The notes under the pieces were generated by a model that was given only the letters and a program-made list of their open reading frames with translations, was not told the origin of the DNA and did no database searches. Shown here one piece after another: positions 49,972 to 59,096 of a stretch of 64,000 bases of DNA. Position numbers and translations under genes: made by a program. Numbering within the stretch: position 1 is the stretch's first letter; every line of letters starts with the position of its first letter. This DNA is from JAJPKK01 sp963824905 (GTDB taxonomy: Bacteria; Pseudomonadota; Alphaproteobacteria; Rhizobiales; Xanthobacteraceae): NCBI GenBank assembly GCA_963824905.1, contig CAWGRH010000014.1, positions 434,001 to 498,000 on the forward strand, given 5' to 3'.

Positions 49972-52582
49972 TGACGATCCTCTGCGGCACCACGATCACC
50001 TTCTTCGGCGCTTTGCCGTCGAGCGCGCGGCGCACCGCCTCGAGCGCGAGCACGGCGGCCTCGATGTCGACATTGCCGGCGTCGCGGGCGACGGTCACGT
50101 CCGCTCGCTTCTTGCCGTTGACCTGGACCGGCAGCGTGATCGTGCTCTCGATCAGGAGCTCGCGCTCGACGACGGGCCAAGCCTCGACCGCTAGCAGGCC
50201 GTCATGGCCGAGCGCCGCCCAGCATTCTTCGGCAAGATGAGGCATCATCGGCTGAAACAATTGCACCAGAATTTCGGCCGCTTCATGGACGGCCCAGGCG
50301 AGGTCCGGAGCGAGCGTCTTACCGCCGCTTTCGGCGAGCACCGCCTGCAGCGCGTTGGTAAACTCGTAGATATGGGCGACGCAGCGGTTAAATCGCAGCT
50401 TTTCGATGTCCTCCGACACCTTGGCGAGCGCACCGTGGGCCGCCCTGCGCAGCGCCATCGCAGGCTCCGAGAAGGTCGCCGGCTTGGCGGCCGGCATCGC
50501 AACGGCGGCCGCCTCGTTCACCACCCGCCACAGCCGTTGGACAAAGCGCCAAGTGCCCTGCACGCCTTCCTCGGTCCAGATCACGTCGCGCTCGGGCGGC
50601 GAATCCGAGAGCATGAACCAGCGCGCGGTGTCGGCGCCGAAGGTTTCGATGATGTCGTCGGGATCGACGACATTGCGCTTCGACTTCGACATCTTCTCGA
50701 TCGGTCCGATCTCGACCGGCGCACCGGTCGAGGCGAGCGAGGCGCGGCGGGCCTCGCCGACGGTCTCGATCTTCACCTCGGCGGGCGCGGCCCAGGCGCC
50801 GTCAGCGGTGCGATAGGTCTCGTGGACGACCATGCCTTGCGTGAACAGGCCGGCGAACGGCTCGTCGAGCCCGGCATGGCCGGTCTTTTTCAACGCCCGG
50901 GTGAAGAAGCGGCTGTAAAGCAGGTGCAGAATCGCGTGCTCGATGCCGCCGATGTACTGATCGACCGGCAGCCACGCGTCGACCGCCTTGAGGTCGGTCG
51001 GCGCGGTCGTGATCCAGGGATCGGTGAAGCGCGCGAAATACCAGGACGAATCGACGAAGACGTCCATGGTGTCGGTTTCGCGCCGCCCCGGGCCGCCGCA
51101 TTGCGGGCAGGCGACGTGCTTCCAGGTCGGATGGCGGTCGAGCGGATTCCCCGGCCGGTCGAAATCGACGTCGTCGGGGAGCTTGACCGGAAGGTCTTTG
51201 GCCGGCACCGGCACCGCGCCGCAGGCGGCGCAGTGGATGATCGGGATCGGGCAACCCCAGTAGCGCTGGCGCGAGATGCCCCAGTCGCGCAGGCGGAAGT
51301 TGACCTGGCGCTGGGCGGCCGGCCGGTTGCCATGCGTCTCTTTTTCCAGCCGGCGGGCTACTTCTTCCTTGGCTTGCGCAATCGTCATGCCGTCGAGGAA
51401 GCGCGAATTGATCATCCGCCCGTCGCCATCATAGGCGACATCGGTGATGACGAAGGTTTTGGGGTCTTCGTCCTCCGGACACACCACGGGGACGTTGCCG
51501 AGCCCGTATTTGTTGACGAAGTCGAGATCGCGCTGGTCGTGCGCCGGCGTGCCGTAGATGGCGCCGGTGCCGTACTCCATCAGGATGAAGTTCGCGACAT
51601 AGACCGGAATCCGCCAGGTCGGATCGAATGGATGGATCGCCGCGATGCCGGTGTCGAAGCCGAGCTTCTCGCCCTTGTCGATCAGCTCCTGGGCGGTGCC
51701 GGTGCGCTTGCACTCGGCGATGAATTCGGCGAGCGCGGGATTCTTCGCCGCAGCCGCGGTGGCGAGCGGATGGTCCGGCGCCACCGCCATGAACTTCAGG
51801 CCGAAAATCGTGTCCGGGCGCGTCGTGAAGATCTCGAGCTCGGTCTCGCCGCTGGGCGTCGTCTTCGGGTCGAGCGCGAACCGGACCAGCAGGCCCTCGG
51901 AGCGCCCGATCCAGTTCTTCTGCATCAGCCGCACTTTTTCCGGCCAGCGGTCGAGGCCGTCGAGCGCGTCGAGCAGCTCCTGGGAGAAGTCAGTGATCTT
52001 GAAGAACCACTGGGTGAGCTCGCGCTGCTCCACCGGGGCGCCGGACCGCCAGCCGCGGCCGTCGATCACCTGCTCGTTCGCGAGCACGGTCTGGTCGACC
52101 GGGTCCCAGTTGACCTTGGACTGCTTGCGCTCGACGAGGCCGGCCCGCAGGAAGTCGATAAAAATCGCCTGCTGCTGCTTGTAATAGGCGGGATCGCAGG
52201 TCGCTATCTCGCGGCTCCAGTCGAGGGAGAGCCCCATAGATTTGAGCTGCCCTTTCATGGTGGCGATGTTGTCGTAGGTCCAGGTGCGAGGGTGCACCTT
52301 GTTGGCCATGGCGGCATTTTCCGCAGGCATGCCGAAGGCGTCCCAGCCCATCGGGTGCAGCACGTTGAAGCCGCGGGCGCGCTTATAGCGCGCGACCACA
52401 TCGCCCATCGTGTAGTTGCGCACATGGCCCATGTGGATGCGCCCGGACGGGTACGGGAACATCTCGAGCACGTAGTATTTCTGGCGTGGATCGTCGTTGC
52501 GGGTCGCGAACACGCTCCGCTCGTCCCAGATGCGCTGCCAGCGGGACTCCGCTGCGCGGGCGTTATATCGCTCGATATTCAT
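49958..52582 (-). CDS. leuS: Leucyl-tRNA synthetase
   Basis: Class Ia aminoacyl-tRNA synthetase of 874 residues. The HIGH-like MFPYPSGRIHMGHVRNY is near residue 40. The editing (CP1) domain lies in the middle with TTRPDTIFGLKFM and YGTGAIYGTPAHDQRDL. The KMSKS signature is in GPIEKMSKSKRNVVDPD near residue 630. It begins the minus-strand leuS-lptE-holA operon. A GATATT-rich region and no obvious T-box or attenuator precede it. Confidence 0.98.
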   Translation of the reverse strand: MNIERYNARAAESRWQRIWDERSVFATRNDDPRQKYYVLEMFPYPSGRIHMGHVRNYTMGDVVARYKRARGFNVLHPMGWDAFGMPAENAAMANKVHPRTWTYDNIATMKGQLKSMGLSLDWSREIATCDPAYYKQQQAIFIDFLRAGLVERKQSKVNWDPVDQTVLANEQVIDGRGWRSGAPVEQRELTQWFFKITDFSQELLDALDGLDRWPEKVRLMQKNWIGRSEGLLVRFALDPKTTPSGETELEIFTTRPDTIFGLKFMAVAPDHPLATAAAAKNPALAEFIAECKRTGTAQELIDKGEKLGFDTGIAAIHPFDPTWRIPVYVANFILMEYGTGAIYGTPAHDQRDLDFVNKYGLGNVPVVCPEDEDPKTFVITDVAYDGDGRMINSRFLDGMTIAQAKEEVARRLEKETHGNRPAAQRQVNFRLRDWGISRQRYWGCPIPIIHCAACGAVPVPAKDLPVKLPDDVDFDRPGNPLDRHPTWKHVACPQCGGPGRRETDTMDVFVDSSWYFARFTDPWITTAPTDLKAVDAWLPVDQYIGGIEHAILHLLYSRFFTRALKKTGHAGLDEPFAGLFTQGMVVHETYRTADGAWAAPAEVKIETVGEARRASLASTGAPVEIGPIEKMSKSKRNVVDPDDIIETFGADTARWFMLSDSPPERDVIWTEEGVQGTWRFVQRLWRVVNEAAAVAMPAAKPATFSEPAMALRRAAHGALAKVSEDIEKLRFNRCVAHIYEFTNALQAVLAESGGKTLAPDLAWAVHEAAEILVQLFQPMMPHLAEECWAALGHDGLLAVEAWPVVERELLIESTITLPVQVNGKKRADVTVARDAGNVDIEAAVLALEAVRRALDGKAPKKVIVVPQRIVNVVA

Positions 52583-52820
52583 GACTATTGCTGACTGTTG
52601 CGCCGCCGAAAAACCACCGGACTAGGACATCATTGCGGCGGCACGGTCAACCGGCCGGCGCGCTCAGCGGGATCGGTCCGTCCCCCGGAAGGACCCTAAG
52701 CCGCTGCCGTGGAATTTTCGTTAAAACAAGGAGATAGGTGCTCATGGCCGGATTTGCCAGGCGCCCTTCGTATGTGGCGCGGTTGCCGCGCTCACCGTGA
52801 GACGTTACGGATCGGCGGCG

Positions 52821-53504
52821 ATGAGCACGGATACCCTTCTCTTCGATTCTACGGCCGGTCTTACAGCGGTGCGCCGCGAGATCGCGGAGGCCTGCGCCAC
52901 CGCCGGCCGGCGCCCCGAGGAGGTGACCCTTGTCGCCGTCTCCAAGACCTTTGCCGCCGAGGCGATCGTTCCCGTGATCGACGCCGGTCAGCACGTGTTC
53001 GGGGAAAATCGTGTCCAGGAGGCGCTCGCCAAGTGGCCGCTGCTGCGCGAGAGCCATCCGGGCGTGGAGCTGCACCTGATCGGGCCGCTGCAGTCGAACA
53101 AGGCGCGGGAGGCGGTCGGGCTGTTCGACGCCATCCACTCGATCGACCGGCCGAGCGTCTGCCGCACAGTCGCGAAGGAGATCGAGCGGCAGGGCCGCCA
53201 TCCCACTCTGTTCGTCGAGATCAACACCGGCGCCGAGGCGCAGAAGGCCGGCGTGCTGCCGGAGAATGCGGATGCCTTCATCGCCGCGTGCCGCGAAGAA
53301 TACGGCCTCGCGATCTCGGGCCTGATGTGCATTCCGCCCCACGACGAGGCGCCGGCCCCGCATTTCGCGCTCACGGCCAAGATCGCGGCGCGCAACGGTC
53401 TGGCGCTGCTCTCCATGGGCATGAGCGCGGACTTTGCCATCGCGATCCGGTTCGGCGCGACCCATGTCCGGGTCGGCAGCGCAATCTTCGGCCACCGGGG
53501 CTAG
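52821..53504 (+). CDS. PLP homeostasis protein (YggS/PROSC family)
   Basis: Non-catalytic PLP-binding protein that buffers pyridoxal phosphate, 227 residues from ATG 52821. The PLP lysine is in LVAVSKTFAAEAI near residue 42. Further family blocks are FGENRVQEALAKW, LHLIGPLQSNKAREAV, LFVEINTGAEAQKAG, LSMGMSADFAIAIRFGATHVRVGSAIFG. A GTG at 52797 would add eight residues. It is divergent from leuS across a 238-base gap without other features. Confidence 0.94.
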   Translation: MSTDTLLFDSTAGLTAVRREIAEACATAGRRPEEVTLVAVSKTFAAEAIVPVIDAGQHVFGENRVQEALAKWPLLRESHPGVELHLIGPLQSNKAREAVGLFDAIHSIDRPSVCRTVAKEIERQGRHPTLFVEINTGAEAQKAGVLPENADAFIAACREEYGLAISGLMCIPPHDEAPAPHFALTAKIAARNGLALLSMGMSADFAIAIRFGATHVRVGSAIFGHRG

Positions 53505-53634
53505 CTCCCTCCCGCGCAGCAAGCGGGAGAGGGAGTCCAACGCCGTGCCCGGTTGCATTTCTCATAGCGTCATCGTCAGAAAAGTCGGACACTCCGCCCG
53601 TCCTTCTCCCCCGAGCTCATTGAAAGGGGCGCAC

Positions 53635-54691
53635 ATGACCACGCATCCCGAATCCGAACCGGCCCAAGGCGCGAGCCTGAGCCGCCGCCACCTCGTACAG
53701 GCATTGACGGCAGGCGCCGCCGCGAGCATTGCGACGCCCGCTCTCGCGGACGAGAGCCCAATCGTCGCCGAGGCGACGGCCGCCGATTATGTGCGCGATC
53801 CCGACGCGCTGGGGCAGTCCCGAGGTCGCGGCGCTGTTTCCCGGCTTCAAGCATCTCGATATCCGCACCAAGGGCGCGATCATCCGCGTGCGTCATGGCG
53901 GCTCCGGGCCGCCGATGCTGCTGCTGCACGGCAATCCGAACAATCACGTGCTGTGGTACGCGGTCGCCGCGCGGCTCGCGCAGCACTATCACGTCGTTCT
54001 CGCGGATCTGCGCGGCTACGGCGACTCCTCGCTGCCCGACCCCGGCCCGAACCTCGTCAATTACAGCTTCCGCGTCATGGCCGAGGACATGCTCGAAGTG
54101 ATGGCGAGCCTCGGCCATCAGCGCTTCTTTCTCGTCGGCCATGACCGCGGCGCCCGCCTGAGCCATCGGCTCTGCCTCGATCATCCGGATCGGGTGATGA
54201 AGCTCTGTCTGCTCGACATGCTGCCGAACTACCATGTGTGGAGCAACGCCAACATGAAGTGGGGGCTCAACACCTGGCACTGGCTGTTCATGGCGCAGCC
54301 CGAGCCGTTCCCGGAAACGCTGATGAGCGCGGTCCCCGCGGAATGGTTCCTGACGACCCGCGGCAGCAATCGCCATCCGCCGAAGGTCGTGATGGACGAA
54401 TACATCCGCTGCTTCACCAAGAAGACGATCACCGGCTCGTGCCGCGACTATCGCGCCGGCGCCACGATCGATTTCGCGATGGACTCCGCCGACAAGGATC
54501 GCCAGATCGGCATGCCGCTGCTCATCCTGTGGGGCACGCGCGGCCAGCCGCCGACGCAGGAGTTTCCGACGGTGTGGAAGAAGTTCGCGTCGAACCTCGT
54601 CGACGCGCAGCCGCTACCGACCGGCCACTACCTGCAGGAAGAGGCGCCCGATCAGGTCTATGATTACTTCGTGAAGTTCTTCACGACGTAA
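53635..54691 (+). CDS. Alpha/beta hydrolase of the haloacetate dehalogenase type, exported; one frameshift
   Basis: Alpha/beta-hydrolase of about 351 residues once repaired. A Tat signal (SRRHLVQALTAGAAA) occupies the N-terminus. The core has HGNPNNHVLW as oxyanion-hole element, DLRGYGDSS, and the nucleophile elbow LVGHDRGARLSHRL with Asp as in fluoroacetate dehalogenases. The frame changes between DPDALG and SPEVAALFPGF at the GGGG run 53811-53814; removing one G restores reading. The homopolymer position suggests sequence error. The catalytic His is expected in PTGHYLQEEAP near the end. Confidence 0.85.
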
Positions 54692-54713
54692 GCGATTGAG
54701 GGTTCATCCACAT

Positions 54714-54840
54714 CGTAGCCCGGCTTGAGCGGGCGAAATCCGGGAACGACGGGCCTCTCGCGTGGGGCCAAGCCCGGCATTCACTTCGTCAATCCGGGCT
54801 ACGGACTACGACTGTTTGCCCGGTCAAGCCGGGCAATGAC
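54714..54840. repeat. Hairpin repeat, family D copy 1
   Basis: Interrupted inverted repeat built from GTAGCCCGGCTTGAGCGGGC at the left and GCCCGGTCAAGCCGGGCAATG at the right, with an internal AATCCGGG/CCCGG-type pair. It fills the space between the dehalogenase-like gene and the convergent secreted-protein gene. Related sequence is at 60607-60739. Confidence 0.78.
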
Positions 54841-54868
54841 AGTTGTGGTTAGGGCGCTCAGCCCGCTG

Positions 54869-55894
54869 CTACGGCTTCTCGAGCAGCGCCGCGATCGCTC
54901 GCATGCGGTTGCGCGAATATTTCGGCAGGCCGCCGCTGATCGAGTTGCCGGTGTTGAACGAGCTGTTGCCGGCGAGCACCTGGGCAGGCACCAGGTTGCG
55001 CAGCACCGGAACGCTCTCGAACTCCTTCTTCTTCTCGAACAGGTCGCTGTCGACGGCGAGTGCGATGAAAGCCGTCGCGATCGACTTCTTGGCATCGTTC
55101 GGATCTGCCTGCAGCACCGCGAGGAACTTGCCGAACTGCATCACCTGGTTGACGTAGAAGATGTTCTGCTCGATCGCCCCGACCACCGGGGCTTCGACGC
55201 CGGTCGCCTGGGGAAGCGCCATCTGCTCGATCTCGGCCGCCGGAATCATCCGCAGCTCGCTCTGGAAATCGAGGAAGTCAGCGATCTGCTTGCCACTCTC
55301 GCGAATCTTGTTCACGAGCATGATTCCGGTCGGCAGCCGGCCCTCGAGCTTGTAGCTCGACTGGATGCACAGCACGCCGGGCCCTTCGCACCATGCGCGC
55401 TCCGGATTCTTGTTGGCCGCGAACTTCGGATCCTTGTTCGGGATGACGTCGGCCGGCGTGATGACCTTGTGCTTGATCGACGGGTCGAGCTTGTCGAGCA
55501 CCGGGAGCGTCACGAGCTTCGAGAGATCGATCGACTCCGCGGGCCGCGGAATTGCGAAACGCGCCTCGGCGACGTAGACGTAGAGTCGCCGCTTGCGCAT
55601 CTTGCCGGGCGACTCGGTGCTCGGCGCCATCGGCTCCTCGTACGAGGGAAACAGCGTGAGGAGCTTCTTCTCCTGCGGACGCAGGCGCTCCCAGTCGCTG
55701 TACTTGATCATGCCGGTGATGGGATCGACGAGCTCGTCCTTGCGATGATCGGTGAAGGCGATGGTGCGCGCCGGCAGCGGCGCCGCAGAGAACGCAGGCA
55801 GCGAGGGGCCCTCCTGCATCTGCATCTCCTGTGCGGTCGCCATGAGCGGCGCAAGAGCCGTTGCCACGGCAACGGCGAAGACATGCATCTTCAT
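54869..55894 (-). CDS. Secreted protein of unknown function
   Basis: A 341-residue protein with a signal peptide (HVFAVAVATALAPLMATAQ) and no recognised domain. It contains an acidic ELVDPITGMIKYSDWERLRPQEKK stretch near residue 55, two cysteines around WCEGPGVLCIQ near 168 and a Gly/Asn-rich GNSSFNTGNSISGG near 310. It is probably periplasmic or outer-membrane associated. It lies 31 bases downstream of the class A PBP gene on the same strand, so a cell-envelope role is possible but not shown. The ATG at 55894 is chosen for the signal peptide; a longer frame continues upstream through the PBP antisense region. Confidence 0.8.
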   Translation of the reverse strand: MKMHVFAVAVATALAPLMATAQEMQMQEGPSLPAFSAAPLPARTIAFTDHRKDELVDPITGMIKYSDWERLRPQEKKLLTLFPSYEEPMAPSTESPGKMRKRRLYVYVAEARFAIPRPAESIDLSKLVTLPVLDKLDPSIKHKVITPADVIPNKDPKFAANKNPERAWCEGPGVLCIQSSYKLEGRLPTGIMLVNKIRESGKQIADFLDFQSELRMIPAAEIEQMALPQATGVEAPVVGAIEQNIFYVNQVMQFGKFLAVLQADPNDAKKSIATAFIALAVDSDLFEKKKEFESVPVLRNLVPAQVLAGNSSFNTGNSISGGLPKYSRNRMRAIAALLEKP

Positions 55895-55925
55895 GCGCAA
55901 TGAATCCTTTCGGCGATCGCAATCA

Positions 55926-58820
55926 TCAATAACGCGGCTGACCACGATAGGTGTAACCGCTGCTGGGGTACTGCTGCTGCTGCCTGGCAGCAGGTGGGTA
56001 GACCGGCCGCTGCGGCGGTGCGTAAGTCTGCTGCGGCGGCGCGTAGTTCTGCTGCGGGGCGAACAGGCCGAAGAAGCTTGCGAACGGGTTGCCGCCGCCG
56101 GAGCCGTAATAGCTGCGATTGCCGCCATAGGGGTAGCCGCGCTCGCCGCTGTCGGCATAGTAGCCGCCGGAAGAGTAATTCTCGTCAGCGGTCCCGACTT
56201 CGTATTGCGAGACCATGTTGTACTGGGTGTCGGCGATCTCGCCGTGGCGCACCCGGAACCATTCGGTGAAGGCGCCCTGGCGGCGGTCGGTGATGCGGGT
56301 GCCGCTGGCGAGATCGATCGGCAGGGCGACGAGCTCCTTCTTCGCCTCCGGCGATGGCGGAGCGAGCGGCGTCTGCTTGGCGTACATCGACCACGTGGCC
56401 TGAACGATCTGCTCGAAGATCGGCACCGCCACGCGGCCGCCGGTCTGGCCCCCGCCAAGCGTGCGCCGCTTGCCCTTGTTGTCGTAGCCGACCCAGACGC
56501 CGATCGTGACGTCGTTGGTGAAGCCGACGAACCAGGCGTCGTTCTCGTCGTCGCTGGTGCCGGTCTTGCCGCCCACATAGGGCGACAGCTGGCCGATCGC
56601 CCGCGCCGTGCCGCGCGCCACCACGCCCTGCAGTATGGTGCGCAGCTGGAAGAACGACGGACGGTCGCCTCCGCCAAGCCACTTGAACTCGGGCGTGTGG
56701 GTATAGACCGGATGGCCGCCCTGCTCGATCGATTCGATGCCGTAGGGCGAAGGCCGCCGGCCCTCGGTGGCAATGGCGGCGTAGGCCGCGGCCATGTCGA
56801 TCAGGCGCGCCGGCTGGGCGCCGAGCACGAAGGGATAGTAGGCGACGCACTGCGAGTAAATCTTCGCATCGAGCGTGAGCTCGCACACCCGGGCGAGGCT
56901 CTGGGTCGGGTCGCGGTCGATGCCGCCGTCGAGGAGATTGGCGGTGACGAGGTTCTTCGAGTTCTCGAGGCCGCGCCGGAGCGTGGAGACGCCGCCGCCG
57001 TAGCCTTCGTCGTTCTTCGGCGTCCAGTAATCACGCTCCCGCGCGTTGTAGACGCTCCCACCGATCGGCGGCAGCGTGATCTGCTGGTCGCGCACCAGGG
57101 TGTTCGGCTGCAATCCCTCGCGCAGCGCCGCGAGATAGGTGAACGGCTTGATCGAGGAGCCGGGCTGGCGCTGCGATTGCGTGGTGCGGTTGAGCTGGCT
57201 CGCCGGGTAGGAGAACCCGCCGACCATGGCGAGAATGGCGCCGGACTTGTTGTCGAGGACGACGGCGGCGCCTTGCACCCGCGGCCGCACCCGCAGCTCC
57301 ACCCGGCCGGCGGTCTTGCTCCGGGCATCGCTCTGCTTCACGAACACGACGTCATAGGTGTTGATGCCGCGCCGCACCGACGTGGAGAGGTTCACCACCC
57401 GGCCGTCGGGGAGGCCGGCCTTCACGCCGTTCTTGTCCGATCCGAGAATGACCGCGGTGCTCCAATGCACGTCGTAGAGCGGCATGCGCACCGCATTGAG
57501 CGCCTGTTGCCAAGACTTGCCCTTGGGGCCGCCGGCCGCTTCGGCCTTGCGCACGGCATCGCCGATATTGACCTCGGCTCCGTGCCATTCGACCCGGCCG
57601 GTGCGCATCTCGTATTGCGCGAGACCTTCCTGCAGCGCCGCCTCGGCGGCGTTCTGAATGTCGGGGCGGATCGTCGTGTGCAGCGTGATCCCGGCGTTCG
57701 CGATGTTCGGGAAGCCGGCGGCGGTGCGCGCTTCGCGGGCGACATGATCGAGGAAGTAGTAGCCGGAATTGCGCTGCGCGACCCGTTCGTAGGCCACCAT
57801 ACGCGGCAGCCCGGTCTTGGCGACGTCGATCGCGCCGGCGTCCGGCACGCCGTCCTCCTGCATGCGGGAGAGCACGTAGGCGACACGCTCCTGGGTGCGG
57901 TCGGGATGCCGGTCGGGGCTGTAATAGGTCGGGCCCTTCGGGAGCGCCGCGAGCATCGCGCCCTCGGCAAGCGTCAGGGCGGATGCCGGCTTGCCGAAAT
58001 AGGTGCGGGCGGCGAGCTCGATGCCATAGGCGCCGCGGCCGAGATAGATGGTGTTGAGATAGGTCTCGAGAATGTCGGACTTGTTCAGGATGTGCTCGAC
58101 GCGGGAGGCGAGAATGACCTCGCGCAGCTTGCGCTCATAGGTGACGTCGTCGCCGACCAGCAGGTTCTTCACCACCTGCTGGGTGATGGTCGATCCGCCC
58201 TGAGGCCGGCCCTGCTTGGCGAGGTTCGATATCATGGCGCGGATCAGTCCGCGCTCGTCGACGCCCTGGTGCTCATAGAAGCGCTTGTCCTCGGCGGCGA
58301 CGAACGCCTTCTGGACATGGAGCGGGATGTTCTGCAGGGGCACCCAGATGCGCCGGTTGCTTTCCGAGAGGTCGGCGAACCGCTCGCCCTTGCCATCGAG
58401 CACGCCGCCGGGCCCGGCGGTGCGCAGCGCCTTGAGGCGCGCGGCATCCGGCAGGTTTTCCATCGCCTCGTCGTAGAAGCGGATGACCGCACTCATGTCG
58501 ATGGGGGAATCCTTGACGTCCTCGTTCTTGCAGAACTGGCGGTAGACCACGATCAGGTCGTCGAACTTGAGCCCGTGCAACGCCTTGATCTCCGTGGAGA
58601 CGGAGCTGGGGTCGTCCATCGCGGTCTTGATCAGGTCGTCGATGTCGATCGACTCGATGTCGAAGGCCTTGCGCATCTGCGCGCAGCCGTCCCGCATGAT
58701 TTGGGTGACGGCTGCGGCGTCGCTCACCGGGTCGAAGCGTGTGTTGATCGCGTCCGGGCGCGTCGTCACCTGACTGAGCGCCAGAAATGCCGCCAAGATC
58801 TTGATAAGAAACATTTCCAT
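55926..58820 (-). CDS. Class A penicillin-binding protein (PBP1A type)
   Basis: Bifunctional peptidoglycan synthase of about 964 residues. A membrane or signal segment (MFLIKILAAFLALS) is followed by a ~170-residue N-terminal region not usual in PBP1A. The glycosyltransferase has VAAEDKRFYEHQGVD and QGGSTITQQVVKNLL near residues 185-215. The transpeptidase has SxxK in PGSSIKPFTYL, SxN in ENSKNLV, and KTG in GKTGTSDDENDAWF. The last ~90 residues are rich in Tyr, Gln, Pro, Gly and Ser (YAPPQQTYAPPQ). The start (58820 or 58847) is uncertain. Confidence 0.94.
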   Translation of the reverse strand: MEMFLIKILAAFLALSQVTTRPDAINTRFDPVSDAAAVTQIMRDGCAQMRKAFDIESIDIDDLIKTAMDDPSSVSTEIKALHGLKFDDLIVVYRQFCKNEDVKDSPIDMSAVIRFYDEAMENLPDAARLKALRTAGPGGVLDGKGERFADLSESNRRIWVPLQNIPLHVQKAFVAAEDKRFYEHQGVDERGLIRAMISNLAKQGRPQGGSTITQQVVKNLLVGDDVTYERKLREVILASRVEHILNKSDILETYLNTIYLGRGAYGIELAARTYFGKPASALTLAEGAMLAALPKGPTYYSPDRHPDRTQERVAYVLSRMQEDGVPDAGAIDVAKTGLPRMVAYERVAQRNSGYYFLDHVAREARTAAGFPNIANAGITLHTTIRPDIQNAAEAALQEGLAQYEMRTGRVEWHGAEVNIGDAVRKAEAAGGPKGKSWQQALNAVRMPLYDVHWSTAVILGSDKNGVKAGLPDGRVVNLSTSVRRGINTYDVVFVKQSDARSKTAGRVELRVRPRVQGAAVVLDNKSGAILAMVGGFSYPASQLNRTTQSQRQPGSSIKPFTYLAALREGLQPNTLVRDQQITLPPIGGSVYNARERDYWTPKNDEGYGGGVSTLRRGLENSKNLVTANLLDGGIDRDPTQSLARVCELTLDAKIYSQCVAYYPFVLGAQPARLIDMAAAYAAIATEGRRPSPYGIESIEQGGHPVYTHTPEFKWLGGGDRPSFFQLRTILQGVVARGTARAIGQLSPYVGGKTGTSDDENDAWFVGFTNDVTIGVWVGYDNKGKRRTLGGGQTGGRVAVPIFEQIVQATWSMYAKQTPLAPPSPEAKKELVALPIDLASGTRITDRRQGAFTEWFRVRHGEIADTQYNMVSQYEVGTADENYSSGGYYADSGERGYPYGGNRSYYGSGGGNPFASFFGLFAPQQNYAPPQQTYAPPQRPVYPPAARQQQQYPSSGYTYRGQPRY

Positions 58821-59096
58821 GACGACGGCAGCCCATTCACGACCCACCCCGGATTCGGCAATCCGAGGACGGCTTTTTTAGGGTCGCGCGGCCGCCCGGC
58901 GACCCGGATAACCCGCCGAAGTGGGAAAAGCTTAGCATATCGATTCAGACGCCTGTCTTAACCACACCCCGAGGAAACGCCGGGAACCGCGATTTGGTCG
59001 CCGCGTGTTGCGCGGCGGCAACGCTTGCCCGCATGGAGGATGTGCGGGGCGATGCCGTGCTAGGAACGGGGCGCAAACGCAAGCAGTTCCCAGGCG

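Noticed and set aside
50204..52594. A 796-codon open frame antisense to leuS
   Set aside because: The leuS strand has HIGH and KMSKS motifs in order; the antisense frame is compositionally biased and domain-free.
54869..56773. The long upstream extension of the secreted unknown protein gene
   Set aside because: The part beyond 55894 overlaps the PBP gene and is Arg/Pro/Ser-rich; a signal peptide marks the start at 55894.
55752..58961. A 1,069-codon open frame antisense to the class A PBP
   Set aside because: It mirrors the PBP codons, contains no recognisable domain and overlaps the PBP's catalytic region completely.
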